A stretch of DNA of 64,000 bases from Spirochaetota bacterium (GTDB lineage Bacteria > Spirochaetota > UBA4802 > UBA5550), in assembly GCA_017999915.1 (NCBI GenBank), contig JAGNKX010000021.1, forward strand, positions 16,594 to 80,593, read 5' to 3'. The notes under the pieces are model-generated. The model saw only the letters and a program-made list of their open reading frames with translations, searched no databases and was not told the origin of the DNA. The translations under genes were made by a program, and so were the position numbers. Shown piece by piece: positions 26,338-34,739 of this stretch (its first letter is position 1; every line of letters begins with the position of its first letter).

Positions 26338-26556
26338 TTATCTCTTCTTCTCGCTGCCGTACCATTCGCCGGAGTACCAGTAGCGCTCGCCGTTTTTCAG
26401 GTACCGCAGCATCTCGTTCCTGTCCATGAGATGACCGCGCCATCCCCGGTCCTCGCCGACGCCCCTGCTCTCGGGATTTCCCGGCGCGTAGGTCTCGCCA
26501 AGGACCTTGACTTTAGTTCCGGCGTGATCTTCTTTTTCGATTGTTTTGTATTCCAT
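26338..26556 (-). CDS. Small conserved-looking ORF in acs operon (72 aa)
   Basis: I do not recognise this 72-residue protein. It fits between folD and acsD with a ribosome site (AGAGG) before the ATG and 38 bp to acsD, so it is likely translated with the acs genes. It is soluble, strongly charged and rich in aromatic residues at the end ('RYLKNGERYWYSGEWYGSEK'), with no Cys, so not a ferredoxin. A role as a small subunit or assembly factor for the pathway is an inference from position only. Confidence 0.6.
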   Translation of the reverse strand: MEYKTIEKEDHAGTKVKVLGETYAPGNPESRGVGEDRGWRGHLMDRNEMLRYLKNGERYWYSGEWYGSEKKR

Positions 26557-26578
26557 AATGAGCCTCTAATTCTTTTAC

Positions 26579-26650
26579 TCCCCCCTGTCCCCACAAGGGG
26601 CATCAGGGATGAACCTGAATCGTGTGCCCCCTCAGGGGGCTAGGGGGGTC
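26579..26650. repeat. Short GC-rich hairpin element, 'empty' form of the DUF559 element
   Basis: 72 bp between folD and orf72. Left end CCCCCCTGTCCCC-ACA-AGGGG, right end GTGCCCCCT-CA-GGGGG-CTAGGGGGG. Both ends match those of the 250-bp element at 55451-55700, which carries a DUF559 remnant; here there is no gene between them. Confidence 0.7.
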
Positions 26651-26651
26651 T

Positions 26652-27545
26652 TTACTCCAACGGCATCCCCGCCGCCAGCTTCGCTGCCCGTACCGTGTTG
26701 AGCATCAGCATGGTTATGGTCATGGGGCCGACGCCGCCCGGCACCGGCGTGATGATGCTGGCCTTCTCCTTCACGGCGTCGAAATCGACGTCGCCCCGGA
26801 GGATCGCCTTGCCTTCCGGTGTGTAGCCGATGCGGTTCACGCCCACGTCGATGACCACCGCGCCTGGTTTCACCATGTCAGCGGTCACGGCGTTCTGCAC
26901 GCCTGCGGCGACGATGAGAATGTCTGCGCGAAGGGTATGGGACTTCAGGTCCTTCGTCCTGGTGTGGCACACGGTCACGGTGGCGTTGGCGTTCTTCTGC
27001 TTCTGCACGAGCATCATGGCGATCGGCTTGCCTACGAGATTGCTTCTCCCAACCACGACCACATCCGCTCCCTCGATGGGCACGCCGGAACGGACCAGCA
27101 TCTGCTGCACGCCATAGGGCGTGCAGGGATAGAACCGCGCGTCGCCGATCATGATCCGCCCCACGTTTGCCGGGTGGAAACCGTCCACGTCTTTGTCCGG
27201 ATTGATGGCGTACAGTATGTTGTTTTCGTTGATGTGCTTCGGCAGGGGGAGCTGCACCAGGATGCCGTGGATATCCTTGTCTTTATTATACTTATCCACG
27301 AGCTTCAGTAGCTTTTCTTCTGTTATATCAGCCGGCTGGGTGTCCTGGATGGAATGAAATCCCAGCTCGTGGGCGGCCTTCTGCTTGCCCGTCACGTAGC
27401 TCATGGACGCCGGGTCTTCGCCTACCAGGATGGTCACCAGGCCAGGGGTGATGTTGTTTGTTGATTTAAGGAGAGCCACCTCTTTTTTGAGCTCTTCCCG
27501 TATCTGCGCGGCGATTTCCTTGCCGCTGATGATCCTTGCAGTCAT
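26652..27545 (-). CDS. folD: Methylene-THF dehydrogenase / methenyl-THF cyclohydrolase
   Basis: 297 residues; bifunctional enzyme of the folate methyl branch (10-formyl-THF to 5,10-methenyl-THF to 5,10-methylene-THF and back). Signatures: 'SMSYVTGKQKAAHELGF' with the catalytic Lys, 'GILVQLPLPKHI', 'DKDVDGFHPANVGRI', the nucleotide-binding 'VVVVGRSNLVGKPIAMML' and C-terminal 'ITPVPGGVGPMTITML'. Full length. It belongs to the Wood-Ljungdahl block, but fosX and two palindromes now separate it from cooC upstream. Confidence 0.97.
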   Translation of the reverse strand: MTARIISGKEIAAQIREELKKEVALLKSTNNITPGLVTILVGEDPASMSYVTGKQKAAHELGFHSIQDTQPADITEEKLLKLVDKYNKDKDIHGILVQLPLPKHINENNILYAINPDKDVDGFHPANVGRIMIGDARFYPCTPYGVQQMLVRSGVPIEGADVVVVGRSNLVGKPIAMMLVQKQKNANATVTVCHTRTKDLKSHTLRADILIVAAGVQNAVTADMVKPGAVVIDVGVNRIGYTPEGKAILRGDVDFDAVKEKASIITPVPGGVGPMTITMLMLNTVRAAKLAAGMPLE

Positions 27546-27635
27546 GCGCTCCTCCCGATATATGGGCAGGTATAGTAAAATTGATTCTGTATCAAATAAA
27601 ATTTATTAATTTATTAAAAAAATATCATTGAATGC

Positions 27636-27681
27636 GAGGTCCCCGTAGGCGGGGTCACGTGACCCCGCCTACGGGGACCTC
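27636..27681. repeat. 46-bp perfect palindrome between fosX and folD
   Basis: GAGGTCCCCGTAGGCGGGGTC followed by AC, then its exact complement back to CCTC: 23 bp per arm with no loop, centred on CACGTG. It overlaps the last two bases of the fosX stop codon. On the minus strand a T-rich stretch follows about 12 bases later, so it may also end fosX transcription. Confidence 0.9.
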
Positions 27682-28075
27682 AATAATTCCTTAACCTTTC
27701 GTCCAGGGAGCCTGTGTGCAGTTCAAAGAGATGATTGTCATAATCATAGAAATAAATTGATCTGCCTTCTCCCTCAATCCGGTTTCTGTCATGTATTGTT
27801 TCAAGGCCCAATGCGGCTATCATATCAGTATACCTATCAAAATCATCATCAGAAATGGAAAAAGCTATGTGATTATAGGATTTTTCCTGCAATGAATCAC
27901 CTTCCATGATGGCGAACCAGGCGTCATTGATCAAAAAGAATTTCTCCTTTGATCTCGAATGATAGTTATCGCCGCTTGAATAGACCTCCCTGGCGTTGAA
28001 TATCTTCCTGAAAAGATCCGCTGACCGGTCAAGATCTTTTACTATTAGTGTAATATGGCTGATACCGTGTATCAT
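27680..28075 (-). CDS. fosX: FosX-family fosfomycin hydrolase
   Basis: 131 residues of the glyoxalase/VOC fold. It closely resembles FosX, the Mn-dependent enzyme that opens the fosfomycin epoxide with water. The metal ligands H7 ('GISHITL'), H69 ('YNHIAF') and E118 ('LFELHTG') and the FosX-specific base E44 ('SRSKEKFFL') all fall at the positions I recall for Listeria FosX; also diagnostic are 'VYSSGD' and 'GRSIYFYDYDNHLFEL'. It is clearly AT-richer than its neighbours and is framed by two palindromes inside the acs block, which suggests acquisition. A different natural epoxide substrate cannot be excluded. Confidence 0.9.
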   Translation of the reverse strand: MIHGISHITLIVKDLDRSADLFRKIFNAREVYSSGDNYHSRSKEKFFLINDAWFAIMEGDSLQEKSYNHIAFSISDDDFDRYTDMIAALGLETIHDRNRIEGEGRSIYFYDYDNHLFELHTGSLDERLRNY

Positions 28076-28085
28076 GATAATTCAT

Positions 28086-28121
28086 CCGTGAAGGCTCGGT
28101 TGCGCAACCGCGCCTTCACGG
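28086..28121. terminator. Palindromic hairpin at the end of cooC
   Basis: CCGTGAAGGC-(TC)-GGTTGC joined directly to GCAACC-(GC)-GCCTTCACGG: 16 paired bases with one 2-base mismatch and no loop, overlapping the cooC stop codon. It lies just upstream of fosX and mirrors the palindrome on the other side of that gene. No T-run follows, so it may act as a boundary rather than an intrinsic terminator. Confidence 0.6.
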
Positions 28122-28871
28122 GAGTATCCTCCCCAGCATCTCTTCAAATCGTCCCACGGTCTTCGAGCTGTCCGGCAGGTCGAGGAGGGGCACTCCCTTG
28201 ATCTCCGACTCCTCTATTTCCGTATCCATCGGGGTATATCCCAGCAACGGGATGCCGGTCTCCTCTATGCCGTTGAGAAATTCCTGTTCCAGCGTCTCCG
28301 GCGTCCGGTTCACCAGGAGATAGCGTTCACCCACATCGATCTTGAGCTCCTTCACCAGCCCGGCTATGGTCCTTACGGTCTTGAGTCCCTTCAGGGAGTA
28401 ATTCGAGCAGAAGATCAGCGTATCGATGCGAGCCGCGGTCTTCCGGCTGAAGTGCTCCATCCCGGCCTCGTTGTCCACCACTACGTATTTATAATTGCCG
28501 GAAAGGTGATCGAAATAATCTTTTAAAATGGAATTGGCGGCGCAGTAGCACCCGGGTCCGTCGGGACAACCCATCACCAGCATGTCCATGTCCTTACCTT
28601 CTTTTAATATCTGGTGGAACTTCATGTCAAGGTACGATTGCTTTGTCATCCCCGCGGGGACCTGGGCGCGGTCGCGCATGAAATCGGAGAGGACCGTGCC
28701 GATGGTGTCATTCACCTTCACCCCCAGGGATTCGGCCAGGTTCGCATTGGGATCGGCGTCCATGGCAAGGAGGGGCGTCTTCCCTGCTTTTAGTAGATGG
28801 CGGATGATCAGCGCCGACGTCGTGGTTTTTCCCGTCCCGCCCTTGCCAGCCACAGCAACAATCCTGCTCAT
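28116..28871 (-). CDS. cooC: CooC, nickel-insertion ATPase for CODH
   Basis: 251 residues. MinD-type ATPase that loads nickel into CO dehydrogenase. Walker A 'GKGGTGKTTTSALI' near residue 8, switch 'DADPNANLAESLG', metal-binding pair in 'GPGCYCAAN' (C-x-C), and 'YVVVDNEAGMEHFSRK' as Walker B/switch II. Two ATGs are adjacent (28874 and 28871); the second has the better spacing from GGGGGA, the first would give an ATGA overlap with acsV. Either way it is translationally coupled to acsV. Confidence 0.93.
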   Translation of the reverse strand: MSRIVAVAGKGGTGKTTTSALIIRHLLKAGKTPLLAMDADPNANLAESLGVKVNDTIGTVLSDFMRDRAQVPAGMTKQSYLDMKFHQILKEGKDMDMLVMGCPDGPGCYCAANSILKDYFDHLSGNYKYVVVDNEAGMEHFSRKTAARIDTLIFCSNYSLKGLKTVRTIAGLVKELKIDVGERYLLVNRTPETLEQEFLNGIEETGIPLLGYTPMDTEIEESEIKGVPLLDLPDSSKTVGRFEEMLGRILP

Positions 28872-30847
28872 CATGATTCCCCCTGTGCCGTGCCGCATGT
28901 CCCGCCGATATTCCTGAACTTCTCCATGACCGTGGGAAAATTCCTGATCTCGGTGTGGGGGAAGAAGAGGGACGCAACGTAATGATCCATGAAGGACTTG
29001 TTCTCGCTCAGCTCGAAGTTGGTCATCTTGGCCGCGATCATTTCTGCTTCGGCGAGCAGCTCCCGCGACAGGGTGGCCAGACGGGCCCCCTGGAGGGAGC
29101 TGTTGCCAATGAAGGAGAAGCGCTCCACCGGGAGATCGGGGAAGAGTCCCGTGACGATGGATTTCTCGATGTCGACGTAGCTCCCGAAGGCGCCGGCGAT
29201 GATCACCTCGTCGAGGTCGTTGTGTGTGAGGCCGACACTCTCCAGGAGGGTCTGGTACCCGGCGTACATGGCGCCCTTGGCCCGCATGAAGTTGTCGATG
29301 TCTACCTCGGTAATGACAATGTCGCCGTCAATGCCGCTCCGATCGGCGGTGACCAGCACGTATTCCATGCCGTCGCTGCCGCGGCGCAGGCGGGTTGAGC
29401 TTAAATCTGTCCTGAATTTTCCATTCGGTTCAAGGAGCCCTGTTTCAAGGAATTCCGCCACTATATTGATAATGCCGGATCCGCAAATCCCCTTCGGCTT
29501 TTCCTCGCCGATGGTAAAGACCACCGGCTCGCAGGTGGCAGGGTCGATGCGGACTTCCTCGATGGCGCCGAAGGTGGCCCGCATGCCGTGGCGTATGCCG
29601 CCCCCCTCGAAAGCCGGACCGGCGGAGCAGGAGGCGGTGACGAGCCATTCCCTGTTGCCCACCACGATCTCGCCGTTGGTGCCGATATCGATAAAGAGCG
29701 TATTCTTATCGTGTCGATAAAGGCCGGAGGCGAGAACTCCGGCCACGATGTCGCCTCCGACATAGCTGGAGATCATCGGCATGGCATAGAGGTACGCGTG
29801 GCCGGGGAGGTCGATGCCGAGGTCGGACACTTTGACCGGCGGCATCTGGTTCACCACGGGTGTGTAGGGAGCGGAGCGGATGTAGCGCGTGTCAAGGCCA
29901 AGAAGGATATGGGTCATGGCGGTATTGGCCGCTATGGTCATATGGGACACGTCTTCCCGGCGGACGCCGCTCTTCCTGAGCAGGTTTTCGATAACACCGT
30001 TTATGGTGGCAACAACGGTTTTTTGGAGCATGGAAAGCCCCTCTCCCTTCTGAGCGAAGACCATTCTGCTGATAACATCTTCACCATATCGGATTTGCCC
30101 GTTATAATCGGATGCCTCGGCTTTGGTCTCACCGCGAGCCAGGTCAATGAGCTCGCCGCAGACCGTCGTGGTGCCCACGTCGATAACAATACTGTAGTGG
30201 CATGATGCCGTATCGCCCGCTTCGATGTTGATGATGCGGGGATGGCTGCTTCCCGGTTTTGTCCCAAAGCATGTGTGCAGTATTGTTATCGTGGCCTTCC
30301 AATCGCATTCCCTGAGGGCGCCGGGGAGCCTGCGGATTGCCGGGTAATCTATGGTCAAATCATTAATATTGTGTTGTTTTTTTAAGGCCCGTACTATACG
30401 CGACAGGTCGCTCGCATTGTCATCAGTATCAGGCGGATCGACAATAATGGTTTTTTTCTCGATAACGGCTTGATGGGTGCCTGACGTTTTCTCTACATCG
30501 CGTCGGATTGCCAGCCTTCCTGTGGCCTTAGTGATCTTAGGTGCGTCAAGTATCCCCCGGTGTAAGCGTGACTCCGGCGGAATCTCAACTTTCAGCGGCG
30601 TTTCAACATAGCTTAGGCAGGCGAGACGATATCCCTTCTTATAATCCTCGTCGGATATCTTTTCTGTTTTACCGCCCGTAACACTACCTGTGGTGACCAT
30701 TACCCTGCATTTACCACAGGTTCCCTGACCACCGCAGGATGAGTTTATATGAACACCGGCCGCATGGGCGGCGCGCAGGAGGTTCTCGCCCTGGGGCACT
30801 GCTACTGTCACGTCATCGGGCAGCAATATTATATCGATTCCCTGCAT
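28871..30847 (-). CDS. acsV: Corrinoid protein reductive activator (RACo/AcsV, DUF4445)
   Basis: 658 residues; ATP-dependent activator that re-reduces Co(II) in the corrinoid protein when it is accidentally oxidised. N-terminal 2Fe-2S ferredoxin domain with C38, C44, C47 and C77 ('SSCGGQGTCGKCRV...LACLS'), a linker, then the ASKHA-type ATPase/DUF4445 part: 'VIDVGTTTVCGELIDLARG', 'FIDIGTNGEIVVGN', 'ICGSGIINIVAEFLETGLL', 'IIAGAFGSYVDIEKSI'. First gene of the acs operon. Its start codon has no Shine-Dalgarno sequence and lies within one arm of a 21-bp inverted repeat. Confidence 0.94.
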   Translation of the reverse strand: MQGIDIILLPDDVTVAVPQGENLLRAAHAAGVHINSSCGGQGTCGKCRVMVTTGSVTGGKTEKISDEDYKKGYRLACLSYVETPLKVEIPPESRLHRGILDAPKITKATGRLAIRRDVEKTSGTHQAVIEKKTIIVDPPDTDDNASDLSRIVRALKKQHNINDLTIDYPAIRRLPGALRECDWKATITILHTCFGTKPGSSHPRIINIEAGDTASCHYSIVIDVGTTTVCGELIDLARGETKAEASDYNGQIRYGEDVISRMVFAQKGEGLSMLQKTVVATINGVIENLLRKSGVRREDVSHMTIAANTAMTHILLGLDTRYIRSAPYTPVVNQMPPVKVSDLGIDLPGHAYLYAMPMISSYVGGDIVAGVLASGLYRHDKNTLFIDIGTNGEIVVGNREWLVTASCSAGPAFEGGGIRHGMRATFGAIEEVRIDPATCEPVVFTIGEEKPKGICGSGIINIVAEFLETGLLEPNGKFRTDLSSTRLRRGSDGMEYVLVTADRSGIDGDIVITEVDIDNFMRAKGAMYAGYQTLLESVGLTHNDLDEVIIAGAFGSYVDIEKSIVTGLFPDLPVERFSFIGNSSLQGARLATLSRELLAEAEMIAAKMTNFELSENKSFMDHYVASLFFPHTEIRNFPTVMEKFRNIGGTCGTAQGES

Positions 30848-30908
30848 AATATTATATTACTATATCAAGATATATCAATATAGTAATATAATATTATGCT
30901 CCTGTCAA
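30845..30908 (-). promoter_or_regulatory. acsV operon promoter overlapped by a 21-bp-arm inverted repeat
   Basis: On the minus strand TTGACA (30903-30908), a 17-bp spacer and TACTAT (30880-30885) form a good sigma-70 promoter; transcription would begin near 30873, leaving a leader of about 25 bases without a ribosome site. A perfect inverted repeat with 21-bp arms (30845-30865 and 30878-30898, 12-bp spacer) covers the -10/spacer in one arm and the ATG in the other; each arm contains the palindrome ATAATATTAT. This is the layout of a repressor or activator site. Confidence 0.65.
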
Positions 30909-31187
30909 GATTAATTTTTTAAAAAATATACTGAAGAACAAAGACATTCAACTATTAATTGTGAATTGGGAATTACATATTAAATTAATGGAAGGTAAGT
31001 TTGCATCAACGATAATATGTCCGACTGATCGGTAGGAATACTTACACCGTGTTTTATTGCGGAATTAAATATCTAGCTGGAGAGTTGATCTAAACATAAT
31101 GGTGTTTCTGATTATAAATAATAATTGAGGGACTTAGATTTATCATCACATAGTTAATTATGAAAAAATGGTTGACACGAAAACCCT
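30909..31187. other. AT-rich intergenic stretch without genes
   Basis: Gap between the acsV promoter and the operator region of the DUF2279 gene. No coding frame worth reporting. A TTGACA at 31172-31177 could be a -35 element for the DUF2279 gene, but no good -10 lies at 16-18 bp. Confidence 0.5.
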
Positions 31188-31230
31188 ATTATTTAACCAT
31201 TTGGTTAAATAATGTTAACCAAATGGTTAA
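31188..31230 (+). promoter_or_regulatory. Twin TetR-type operator palindromes
   Basis: First palindrome ATTATTTAACCA-TT-TGGTTAAATAAT (31188-31213, 12-bp arms), second TTAACCA-AA-TGGTTAA (31215-31230, 7-bp arms). They share the core TTAACCAnnTGGTTAA and their centres are 22 bp apart, about two helical turns, so two dimers could bind on the same face. This architecture is typical of TetR-family operators. They end 30 bp before the DUF2279 start codon. No TetR gene is in the window. Confidence 0.65.
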
Positions 31231-31259
31231 ATGATTATGGGCATGCGGAGGTTTATCTT

Positions 31260-32315
31260 ATGACAGACTTGCCAATAAAAATAGGCCGAGTTGCTGTCAA
31301 CATAATCAAAGAAAGAATGATTTCATTAATCATGATATGCACGATAACAATCTTCGCAGGTCCGGTATACACGGCTTGTTTTGTGTCGAAAAACCTCGGT
31401 GGAATTGCTTTTGCGGCGGAAAAAACCGAAAAAAATAAATCAGAAATTAAGAATGATGAGATTGATTTAGATAAGAATGATGAAGTTAAACGCGATGCAC
31501 TGCGCTATATCTATTCAGTCGGTTTTCCGGGCCTGACCTTCGCCTACGCTTTTTCCTCCTGGGGATGGGGTAAAAGAGATTATTGGAAGTGGTCCCATGA
31601 GGGATTTTTCGAACATAATACCCATTATGGAGGGTTTGACAAGATCGGCCATCTGTTTACACATTACAGCGCCATGCGTCTCAGTTGCTCTGTGTTTAAT
31701 TATACGGAGCGCGGTTCGAATATGCGATTTCTCTACGGGGCACTGCTGACGTTCCTCATGGGCCTTTCAATAGAAATCGGGGATGCCTATTCCGGATACG
31801 GCTTTGCATATCATGATATCATTTTTGATTCCGCAGGCATATTGATCGGCGGACTTCTCGAAGTTTTTCCCAAGGTGGATGCCTTCATCAGCCTGAGCAT
31901 CGAATACTGGCCAAGTGCCTTTTTCAGGAAACATCCGCAAAAGTTATTGCTGTTATTCGACGATTTCGGCGGCATGATTGTGATGGCCAACATCAAGCTT
32001 GCCGGTTTTAAGGAAGTGGGGATCAACATCCCGAATTTTATGCGCTATATAATGATTGACGTCGGTTATGGCGTGAAGGGCTATACTTCCTATGACCGCC
32101 GTGTTGCCTGGGATAACTATCACCTACCAATGAAATCGCAAAACTTTTATATCGGAATATCTATTAATTTTGTGGAAATAGTGAAAGACTTTTTCAAAGA
32201 CCAGCAGAGCCTTGCATGTAGGGGCACCCAGCAGGTTTTTAAATATTATCATATTCCGGCGGGATACAAGCATCGCTTTAATTTAAATGGAAGCATGAAT
32301 ACGCCACGAGATTGA
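31260..32315 (+). CDS. DUF2279 (YfiM-like) exported/membrane protein
   Basis: 351 residues. The ATG at 31260 has GGAGG eight bases upstream and is preferred to an ATG at 31212 that lies inside the operator region. An N-terminal membrane segment (about residues 20-40) is followed by a Lys/Glu-rich linker and then a DUF2279-like domain: 'GGFDKIGHLFTHYSAMRL' and 'IEIGDAYSGYGFAYHDIIFDSAGILIGG' carry the conserved His/Asp residues. The family is predicted to be periplasmic or membrane-associated with unknown function. AT-rich relative to its neighbours, with its own operator region, so it may have been acquired. Confidence 0.78.
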   Translation: MTDLPIKIGRVAVNIIKERMISLIMICTITIFAGPVYTACFVSKNLGGIAFAAEKTEKNKSEIKNDEIDLDKNDEVKRDALRYIYSVGFPGLTFAYAFSSWGWGKRDYWKWSHEGFFEHNTHYGGFDKIGHLFTHYSAMRLSCSVFNYTERGSNMRFLYGALLTFLMGLSIEIGDAYSGYGFAYHDIIFDSAGILIGGLLEVFPKVDAFISLSIEYWPSAFFRKHPQKLLLLFDDFGGMIVMANIKLAGFKEVGINIPNFMRYIMIDVGYGVKGYTSYDRRVAWDNYHLPMKSQNFYIGISINFVEIVKDFFKDQQSLACRGTQQVFKYYHIPAGYKHRFNLNGSMNTPRD

Positions 32316-32344
32316 CTTTTTTGTATTCAACAGATTGTTATCGG

Positions 32345-34114
32345 TTAGAACACTCCGATAACCTTTCTTCTTTCGATATCAACATCGATACGCCGGAATG
32401 CAGGATCTGAAGCAGTACCCGGCATAAGGCTGATGGCGCCAGCCACCGGAACAACAAAGCCCGCTCCCTGGTAGGTTAAGATATCCCGTACTGGCAAAAC
32501 CCAGCCGGTTGGAACGCCTTTCAGGTTGGGATCGTGTGAAAGAGACAGGTGGGTCTTTACCATGCAGGTGCCGAGCTTTGATAGCTCAGGATCGGCATCC
32601 ATTTTTTTCAGTTTATCCTCTGCATCGGGAAGGTATTTTACGCCATCGGCACCATATACTTCTTTGGCGATAGTTTCGATGCGTTTTGATAACGGCATGG
32701 AAAGATCGTAAAGAAAATTGAAATTGTTTTCATCCTCACAGGCGTCGATGACCGCATCTGTGAGTTCCAGAGCTCCATCGCCGCCCTTCAGCCAGTGTCT
32801 CGAAACGGCCACTCGAGCCCCCGCGGATTCTGCCTGGCGTTTGATCTCAGTGATCTCTGCGTCTGTATCTGTTGAAAAGGGATTGATGCACACAACGGGG
32901 CTTATGCCCGCCTTTTTCACAGTCTGGATATGGCGAATAAGGTTCTCGCATCCCTTTTCCACCAATCCGACATTCTCCTCTGTATAAACGGGGTCAAGGG
33001 GATGGCCCGGAGGCACCGGTGGACCGCCGCCATGGCTCTTCAGAGCACGGACCGTGGCAACGATGACCGCGCAATGTGGGCGGAGGCCGCTCATGCGGCA
33101 CTTCAGGTTCCAGAATTTCTCGAAACCGATATCGGCGCCGAAGCCGCTTTCCGTTACATGGTAATCGGACAGCTTGAGCGCAAGCTTGTCAGCAGCTATG
33201 GAGGATTGTCCTATAGCTATGTTCGCAAAGGGTCCGGCATGAACGAAAAGCGGTTGTCCTTCCAGCGTCTGGAGGAGGTTTGGCTTCAGGGTGTTGAACA
33301 TCCAGGCCGTCATGGCGCCATCAACCTCGAGGTCAGCTGTGGTGATGGGATCGCCAGACTGGCTGCGGGCCATTACAATTTTACCGATACGTTCCCGCAT
33401 ATCCGCCATGCTTGTTGATACAGCCAGGATAGCCATGAGCTCGGAGCTTGCCGCAATTTGGAACTTGGACTCCATGAGAAATCCATCCGTGGTGCCGCCA
33501 AGGCCGATAAGAATCTTCCTCAGGGACTGTGCGCAAAAATCGATGACCCATCCCATCTCAACGCTTCTCGGGTCTATGCTGAGCCTCCGGAGGTTTTTTG
33601 ATGCGAGCATGGCATTGTCATAATTGAATTCATGTTGCATCCTGGCGCTTAAGGCAACCATGGCCAGGTTGTGGGCGTTCATAATATCGTTGATATCGCC
33701 GGTAAGTCCGAAGGAAAAGGGTATCAGTGGAATACATTGTGAGAGACCACCGCCGGCGGCGCTCCCCTTGATATTCATGGTGGGACCTCCGGACGGCTGG
33801 CGGATGGCACCGGTTGCTTTTTTACCCCTTCGGCCAAGGCCCTGTAACAATCCTATCGTGGACGTGCTCTTCCCCTCTCCGAGCGGTGTCGGGGTTATTG
33901 CCGTTACATCGATATACTTGCCGTCTGGTTTTTTCTTGAGTCGCTCCAGGACCAGTTCAAAATCGACTTTGCCATAATAGTGGCTGTTTGGTAATAGTTC
34001 TTCATTGCGGATGCCCAATTCTTCGGCAAGCCTGTAAACAGTTTTCATTTCTTTTTCGTATTCTTCTGCTATTTGCCAGTCTGCCAATTTTGTAGGATCC
34101 GGTTTTAACAACAC
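32345..34114 (-). CDS. fhs: Formate-tetrahydrofolate ligase
   Basis: 589 residues; ATP-dependent activation of formate to 10-formyl-THF, the entry to the methyl branch. P-loop '[16 protein letters not shown]' near residue 74, '[19 protein letters not shown]', '[17 protein letters not shown]', '[21 protein letters not shown]' and '[18 protein letters not shown]' are all family signatures. The start is GTG (34114) or one of two TTG codons just after it, all behind AGGAGG. It is monocistronic and lies upstream of the acs operon on the same strand, separated by the DUF2279 gene on the opposite strand. Confidence 0.96.
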   Translation of the reverse strand: MLLKPDPTKLADWQIAEEYEKEMKTVYRLAEELGIRNEELLPNSHYYGKVDFELVLERLKKKPDGKYIDVTAITPTPLGEGKSTSTIGLLQGLGRRGKKATGAIRQPSGGPTMNIKGSAAGGGLSQCIPLIPFSFGLTGDINDIMNAHNLAMVALSARMQHEFNYDNAMLASKNLRRLSIDPRSVEMGWVIDFCAQSLRKILIGLGGTTDGFLMESKFQIAASSELMAILAVSTSMADMRERIGKIVMARSQSGDPITTADLEVDGAMTAWMFNTLKPNLLQTLEGQPLFVHAGPFANIAIGQSSIAADKLALKLSDYHVTESGFGADIGFEKFWNLKCRMSGLRPHCAVIVATVRALKSHGGGPPVPPGHPLDPVYTEENVGLVEKGCENLIRHIQTVKKAGISPVVCINPFSTDTDAEITEIKRQAESAGARVAVSRHWLKGGDGALELTDAVIDACEDENNFNFLYDLSMPLSKRIETIAKEVYGADGVKYLPDAEDKLKKMDADPELSKLGTCMVKTHLSLSHDPNLKGVPTGWVLPVRDILTYQGAGFVVPVAGAISLMPGTASDPAFRRIDVDIERRKVIGVF

Positions 34115-34197
34115 ATTCCTCCTGATGAATCTTCAAATGAACCTTGTATTCGAACATCCGAAAACATGGTATATTAATCAAGAAATTTTGTGTTTTA

Positions 34198-34217
34198 TAT
34201 AGTGAAATTGCACTATA
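34198..34217 (-). promoter_or_regulatory. Inverted repeat upstream of fhs
   Basis: TATAGTG-AAATTG-CACTATA, 7-bp arms and 6-bp spacer, between fhs and the next upstream gene. It could be an operator for fhs, or a weak terminator for the gene that ends at 34223; no convincing -35/-10 pair was found around it. Confidence 0.35.
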
Positions 34218-34222
34218 AGGGG

Positions 34223-34672
34223 TTAATAGTCATGGAAAAGAATTCCCATATTTGCGGGGAATCCCCATATTAGTTTCCAGCAAAGTATTCCATTAATTGT
34301 TTCTTTTATTAGAATGTAGTTTGTAAAATGATACTTATCTTTGATTGTTGTTTTCATCAATTCATCAAGGTATTTGTCAACAGCCATAGCAAGAATGTGC
34401 GAGACAGACATCTTGAGGAGTTTTCTTAAATCCAAAAGACACTCATAATCATTCGGTCTCAATCGTATATGGAGGGTATTCCATATCCCATGATTGTTCC
34501 TGCTTTGATATTTTATTCTTTTACCATGACAGACATGATGAGGGGTGTCATCCATAACCTTCTTGAATAGAAGGATTATCAATTCAATTCGGGACAGGCC
34601 TTTCCTGTGAGCCGCGTTATTAATTTTTTTTAGAAGGTGATTCTGAATATTAAGAGTGGTTTCAATGATCAT
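34223..34672 (-). CDS. Double ribbon-helix-helix-like protein
   Basis: A 149-residue AT-rich gene. Two segments look like ribbon-helix-helix units: residues ~1-40 ('MIIETTLNIQNHLLKKINNA' then a helix with 'GLSRIELIILLFKKV') and residues ~67-108 ('NTLHIRLRPNDYECLLDLRK' then 'MSVSHILAMAVDKYLDEL'). Each has a short basic/polar strand followed by two helices, as in MetJ/Arc-type DNA-binding proteins. A single chain with both would form a pseudo-dimer. The last 40 residues are of unknown type. It may act on fhs or neighbouring genes; not tested by anything in the sequence. Confidence 0.55.
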   Translation of the reverse strand: MIIETTLNIQNHLLKKINNAAHRKGLSRIELIILLFKKVMDDTPHHVCHGKRIKYQSRNNHGIWNTLHIRLRPNDYECLLDLRKLLKMSVSHILAMAVDKYLDELMKTTIKDKYHFTNYILIKETINGILCWKLIWGFPANMGILFHDY

Positions 34673-34739
34673 CTGGTTTTTCCTGTTATAACTCGTGTAT
34701 ATTATATAAACGAATAAGAAAGGAAAAAATAAACGATAT

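Noticed and set aside
26300..26443. N-terminal extension of AcsD
   Set aside because: The extension would overlap orf72 and has no family similarity, whereas a strong ribosome site sets the start at 26299.
31172..31177. TTGACA as a -35 box for the DUF2279 gene
   Set aside because: No acceptable -10 hexamer at 16-18 bp; kept only as a remark.
31212..31259. Earlier start for the DUF2279 gene
   Set aside because: This ATG lies between the two operator palindromes and has no ribosome site; the ATG at 31260 follows GGAGG.
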